A program made the position numbers and the translations under genes. DNA of 12,934 nucleotides from Cyclostephanos tholiformis (taxonomy: Eukaryota; Bacillariophyta; Thalassiosirophyceae; Thalassiosirales; Thalassiosiraceae), in NCBI GenBank assembly GCA_036939975.1, contig JALLPB010000790.1:1-12934 (forward strand), written 5' to 3'. Under the pieces are notes generated by a model. The model was not told the origin of the DNA, made no database searches, and was given only the letters and a program-made list of their open reading frames with translations. Within the stretch, counting starts at the first letter, position 1. The number at the start of each line of letters is the position of its first letter. Shown here one piece after another: positions 8,097 through 12,934 of this stretch.

Positions 8097-8981
8097 TTAC
8101 TCCGCCGTTCCTTCGCTGGCTTTGTCGCCCTCGCCCTCGCCCTCGACTCCCTCCGCCGCCGCAGCAACCGTGGCGATGTCCTCCTCGCTACCGAGGCTCC
8201 CCACGACCTCCGCGGGCCGTATGACGTTTCCCGATATCTCCATCCCGGCCTTGACCATCCGTATCGCTGTTCCCCTCAGATGCTCCTTGCTGTATTCCTG
8301 CTCCACCGCCACGACGCATCCGACGTCCAATATCGACTGTCCGGCTGACACCGCGTACTCCGACATGCCCAGGTCCCTCAACAACGATTCGAGCTCGCTC
8401 CTGAGTCCGGAATCGAAAGTCCTCGCGAAGGCGTTCCTGTCGTACCTTCCCCCGAGGACGTCGAGCTCGTCGAATGCCGGGAGGAAGTTCCGTAACATCG
8501 ATGCGCGCGTGGCCGTCTTGTCGTCGGCCACGTTCGCGCCGCGCACGCGCTTCGCGTGCTCGACGGACGCGACCTGACGGGCGTATCCGGCGGAGGAGTA
8601 TTTGTCGGCCTGATCCTTGAGGTTGGAAAGCTGGGACCTCTTCGCCTTGAGAGACGATTCGAGGGAGGCGATGGAGAGCTTCAGTTCCTCGACCTCCTTC
8701 GTCTTCCGCTCCTCCTCCTTCTCGTCCTCCTCCGGCCGTCGTTCGTCCTCCACGCCGGTTGGGGGGGCCGAGTCCTCGATGGTGGTGGCGGTCGAGTCAT
8801 CGGCCGCGCCTTCCTCCTCCCCAATCATTCGGATGCTGGACGCGACAACTGGTTGCCACGAGGGGGGACGCAACGACGATGATGGGATGACGTCTACCGT
8901 GGCCCGTCGTGGCGACGGTGGCGAAGGAAGTTGCGTCGGGATCGTCATCGCCCTTGTCGCTCCCCCCCGTCCTGGCGCCAT
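8097..8981 (-). CDS. GrpE-family nucleotide exchange factor (organellar)
   Basis: GrpE releases ADP from the Hsp70/DnaK chaperone. From the ATG at 8981 the protein has 294 residues. It has a low-complexity N-terminus, an acidic E/D/K stretch (about 75-98), a coiled coil (about 96-146) and the GrpE core: KDQADKYSSAGYARQVASVE, MLRNFLPAFDELDVL, then the beta domain with VVAVEQEYSKEHLRGTAIR and VKAGMEISGNVIRPAEVVG. The end (GY/GMEISGNVIRPAEVV) fits the GrpE signature, and the SAGYARQV region is typical of algal organellar forms. The frame is open up to 9092 or slightly beyond but lacks an upstream ATG. A different frame begins ATG ATG at 9111-9106 and reads like a signal peptide (MMNKVIFARVLVLIN), so a frame slip in the GGC/GTC repeats could hide the true N-terminus. 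Plastid versus mitochondrial location is undecided. The gene is divergent from the formaldehyde-detoxification fusion gene. Confidence 0.85.
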   Translation of the reverse strand: MAPGRGGATRAMTIPTQLPSPPSPRRATVDVIPSSSLRPPSWQPVVASSIRMIGEEEGAADDSTATTIEDSAPPTGVEDERRPEEDEKEEERKTKEVEELKLSIASLESSLKAKRSQLSNLKDQADKYSSAGYARQVASVEHAKRVRGANVADDKTATRASMLRNFLPAFDELDVLGGRYDRNAFARTFDSGLRSELESLLRDLGMSEYAVSAGQSILDVGCVVAVEQEYSKEHLRGTAIRMVKAGMEISGNVIRPAEVVGSLGSEEDIATVAAAAEGVEGEGEGDKASEGTAE

Positions 8982-9173
8982 TTTGGAAAGGCCGCCGAAT
9001 GATGAATGTGGGCGAGCAGGACGTGCCGTTGACGCCGCCGCCGCCGCCGTCGTCAACAACGTTGACGTTGATGAGGACGAGGACGCGAGCAAATATGACT
9101 TTGTTCATCATTTGAGTGCAACTCCCCTTTTTGACTACCACCTAACTTACTTGTCCCAACATATTAATTATCG

Positions 9174-9252
9174 GTGTAAAATCTCACACTTGCTCACACT
9201 TGCTCACACTTGAGCAAAGTTACACAAGTTGAGCAAGTGTGAGATTTTACAC
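9174..9252. repeat. Snapback inverted repeat with internal 10-bp tandem units
   Basis: The left arm 9174-9196 (starting GTGTAAAATCTCACACTTGC) is the exact reverse complement of the right arm 9230-9252, 23 bp each, around a 33-nt spacer. With a 1-nt bulge the pairing extends about 6 bp further inward. Within the left side CTCACACTTG occurs three times in tandem (9183-9192, 9193-9202, 9203-9212). A further partial copy of the arm, GTGTAAAA-AAAA-ATCTCA, lies at 9301-9317. It could be a miniature inverted-repeat element; no clear target-site duplication is visible. Confidence 0.9.
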
Positions 9253-9287
9253 AGATATGTTTGAGACGATGGACAGACCTAAAATAG

Positions 9288-9305
9288 TACACACGTACGT
9301 GTGTA
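9288..9305. promoter_or_regulatory. 18-bp perfect palindrome
   Basis: TACACACGTACGTGTGTA is perfectly self-complementary with its centre between 9296 and 9297. It contains two CACGT/ACGTG half-sites, the core recognised by many bZIP and bHLH regulators. It lies about 195 bp upstream of the fusion gene's ATG. The regulatory role is inference. Confidence 0.5.
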
Positions 9306-9499
9306 AAAAAAATCTCAACTGAAATCTGTCCAAAAAAATCACCCCATTTTGTTTGAATCGGCAGCTTTCCCGCAACCCCCTGACAGTACCAGTACCAGTA
9401 CCAATACCGGTAACGTAAGAAAAATTACGGGTAATATTGAAATTTGCTGGTATGGTTACCAACATACTTACCTAACATCAAAGCAAAAATAATAATACG

Positions 9500-12318
<2,819 letters not shown>

Positions 12319-12934
12319 CAGAAACAATTATCTTGATTGAGATGGGTGAGATGATTAAAATAGCTTCGAAGATATTCTAAATGAAGCCTAGAAATACTCA
12401 TGAAAACCGTTGGCTTAGATAAAAAATTACCTAAGCGTGAGGGTGATATCCCCAGGCTAGTAATGTCTGAAGAAAGTGTTACCTATTTGGGTTGCTTCGG
12501 CACTTTTGACCGAAGCTGGGACTCTCATACCTCAGAAATTAGTACCTCAGATGTTTTGTACTATTGCTGTTACTCGTTTCGTTGTGCGCATTTCCCCCAT
12601 AAGGTTGTTCTCCTTCTCAACCAATGTTGAGCAGGTGCTTCAGGTCAAGGAAACATTTCGAGTGTGGATCTGTCGCAGCTAATCTCCAAGTTACGGCATA
12701 TCCGGAATTAGCTCCCGCAAAATATCGCAGGTAGCCATTAGTGCGAACTACCAAGGTGTACGATGGTCTGGAAATTCTCTGTGCGTTAGCTCCGAGTACG
12801 AGATTACACTTACGTGTACATAATACTAGCAGGATGCCCATTTGTCATATTGTCCTTCTCCGACTCCGACCTAGTCTCTCTTTCTCGTAATTGCTTCCGA
12901 ATCCAAAATTGGATCTGTTTGAAATCGCATTGGC
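12319..12934. other. 3' flank without a supportable gene
   Basis: 616 bp follow the fusion gene. Open frames on both strands are under 80 codons and show no motif I recognise, including 12617-12841 on the minus strand and 12400-12630 on the plus strand. I saw no tRNA, transposase or reverse transcriptase motif. The sequence could be an intergenic region or an old, decayed element. Confidence 0.4.

Larger units (their letters stand above)
8982..9499. promoter_or_regulatory. Divergent promoter region between GrpE and the fusion gene
   Basis: It contains the unresolved GrpE leader (to about 9111) and an AT-richer stretch with an unusual density of symmetrical sequence: a snapback repeat at 9174-9252, an 18-bp palindrome at 9288-9305 and a short CAGTAC tandem (9384-9401) ending CCAATACCGGTAAC. 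Transcripts leave in both directions. A shared regulator is possible but not shown. Confidence 0.5.

Noticed and set aside
9183..9212. CTCACACTTG tandem units as a CRISPR array
   Set aside because: 10-bp units with no spacers, in a eukaryotic promoter region; they are part of the larger inverted repeat.
12617..12841. 74-codon minus-strand frame near the right edge
   Set aside because: Starts without clear context, no family recognised, and possible splice sites nearby would give an intron of under 40 nt.

Overview
The window looks like nuclear DNA of a diatom, probably a centric (Thalassiosira-like) one. The evidence is protein-coding genes split by short GT-AG introns (72 to 311 nt), a plastid-type thioredoxin y, a diverged GrpE of organellar type, and a C-terminal piece of a helicase-associated (HA) domain protein of the kind abundant in diatoms. 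The species call is inference from gene content. There are no bacterial operons, no rRNA or tRNA that I can see, and no CRISPR array.

Left third (1-5750), repeat- and transposon-rich. A degenerate minisatellite (1-400) precedes a broken HA-domain gene on the minus strand. Next come a pair of 35-bp direct repeats and a PIF/Harbinger-type DDE transposase that is intact except for one in-frame TGA. Convergent to it is a 631-residue coiled-coil protein of unknown function (2241-4290, minus, three exons). Divergent from that is a 302-residue protein (4728-5636, plus). These two neighbours share a recognisable domain (HVxIxxPSG near its start, M-I-x-K-L-P near its end) that I cannot assign to a named family. 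Their shared 437-bp promoter carries repeated GGTATCC/GGATACC motifs.

Middle (5750-8100). A CGT/CTCG simple-repeat-rich stretch has no convincing gene. It is followed by a two-exon thioredoxin y-type gene (WCGPC active site) whose 5' end is not resolved, then about 500 bp of convergent intergenic DNA.

Right third (8100-12318), housekeeping. A GrpE nucleotide exchange factor (minus) is divergent from the main find of the window: a four-exon gene for a 713-residue protein that fuses S-formylglutathione hydrolase (N-terminal) to glutathione-dependent formaldehyde dehydrogenase / class III alcohol dehydrogenase (C-terminal). One polypeptide thus carries both enzymatic steps from S-hydroxymethylglutathione to formate, and all catalytic residues I could check are present. 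The GrpE/fusion promoter region holds a 23-bp-arm snapback palindrome, three tandem CTCACACTTG units and an 18-bp perfect palindrome. The last 600 bp have no gene I can support.
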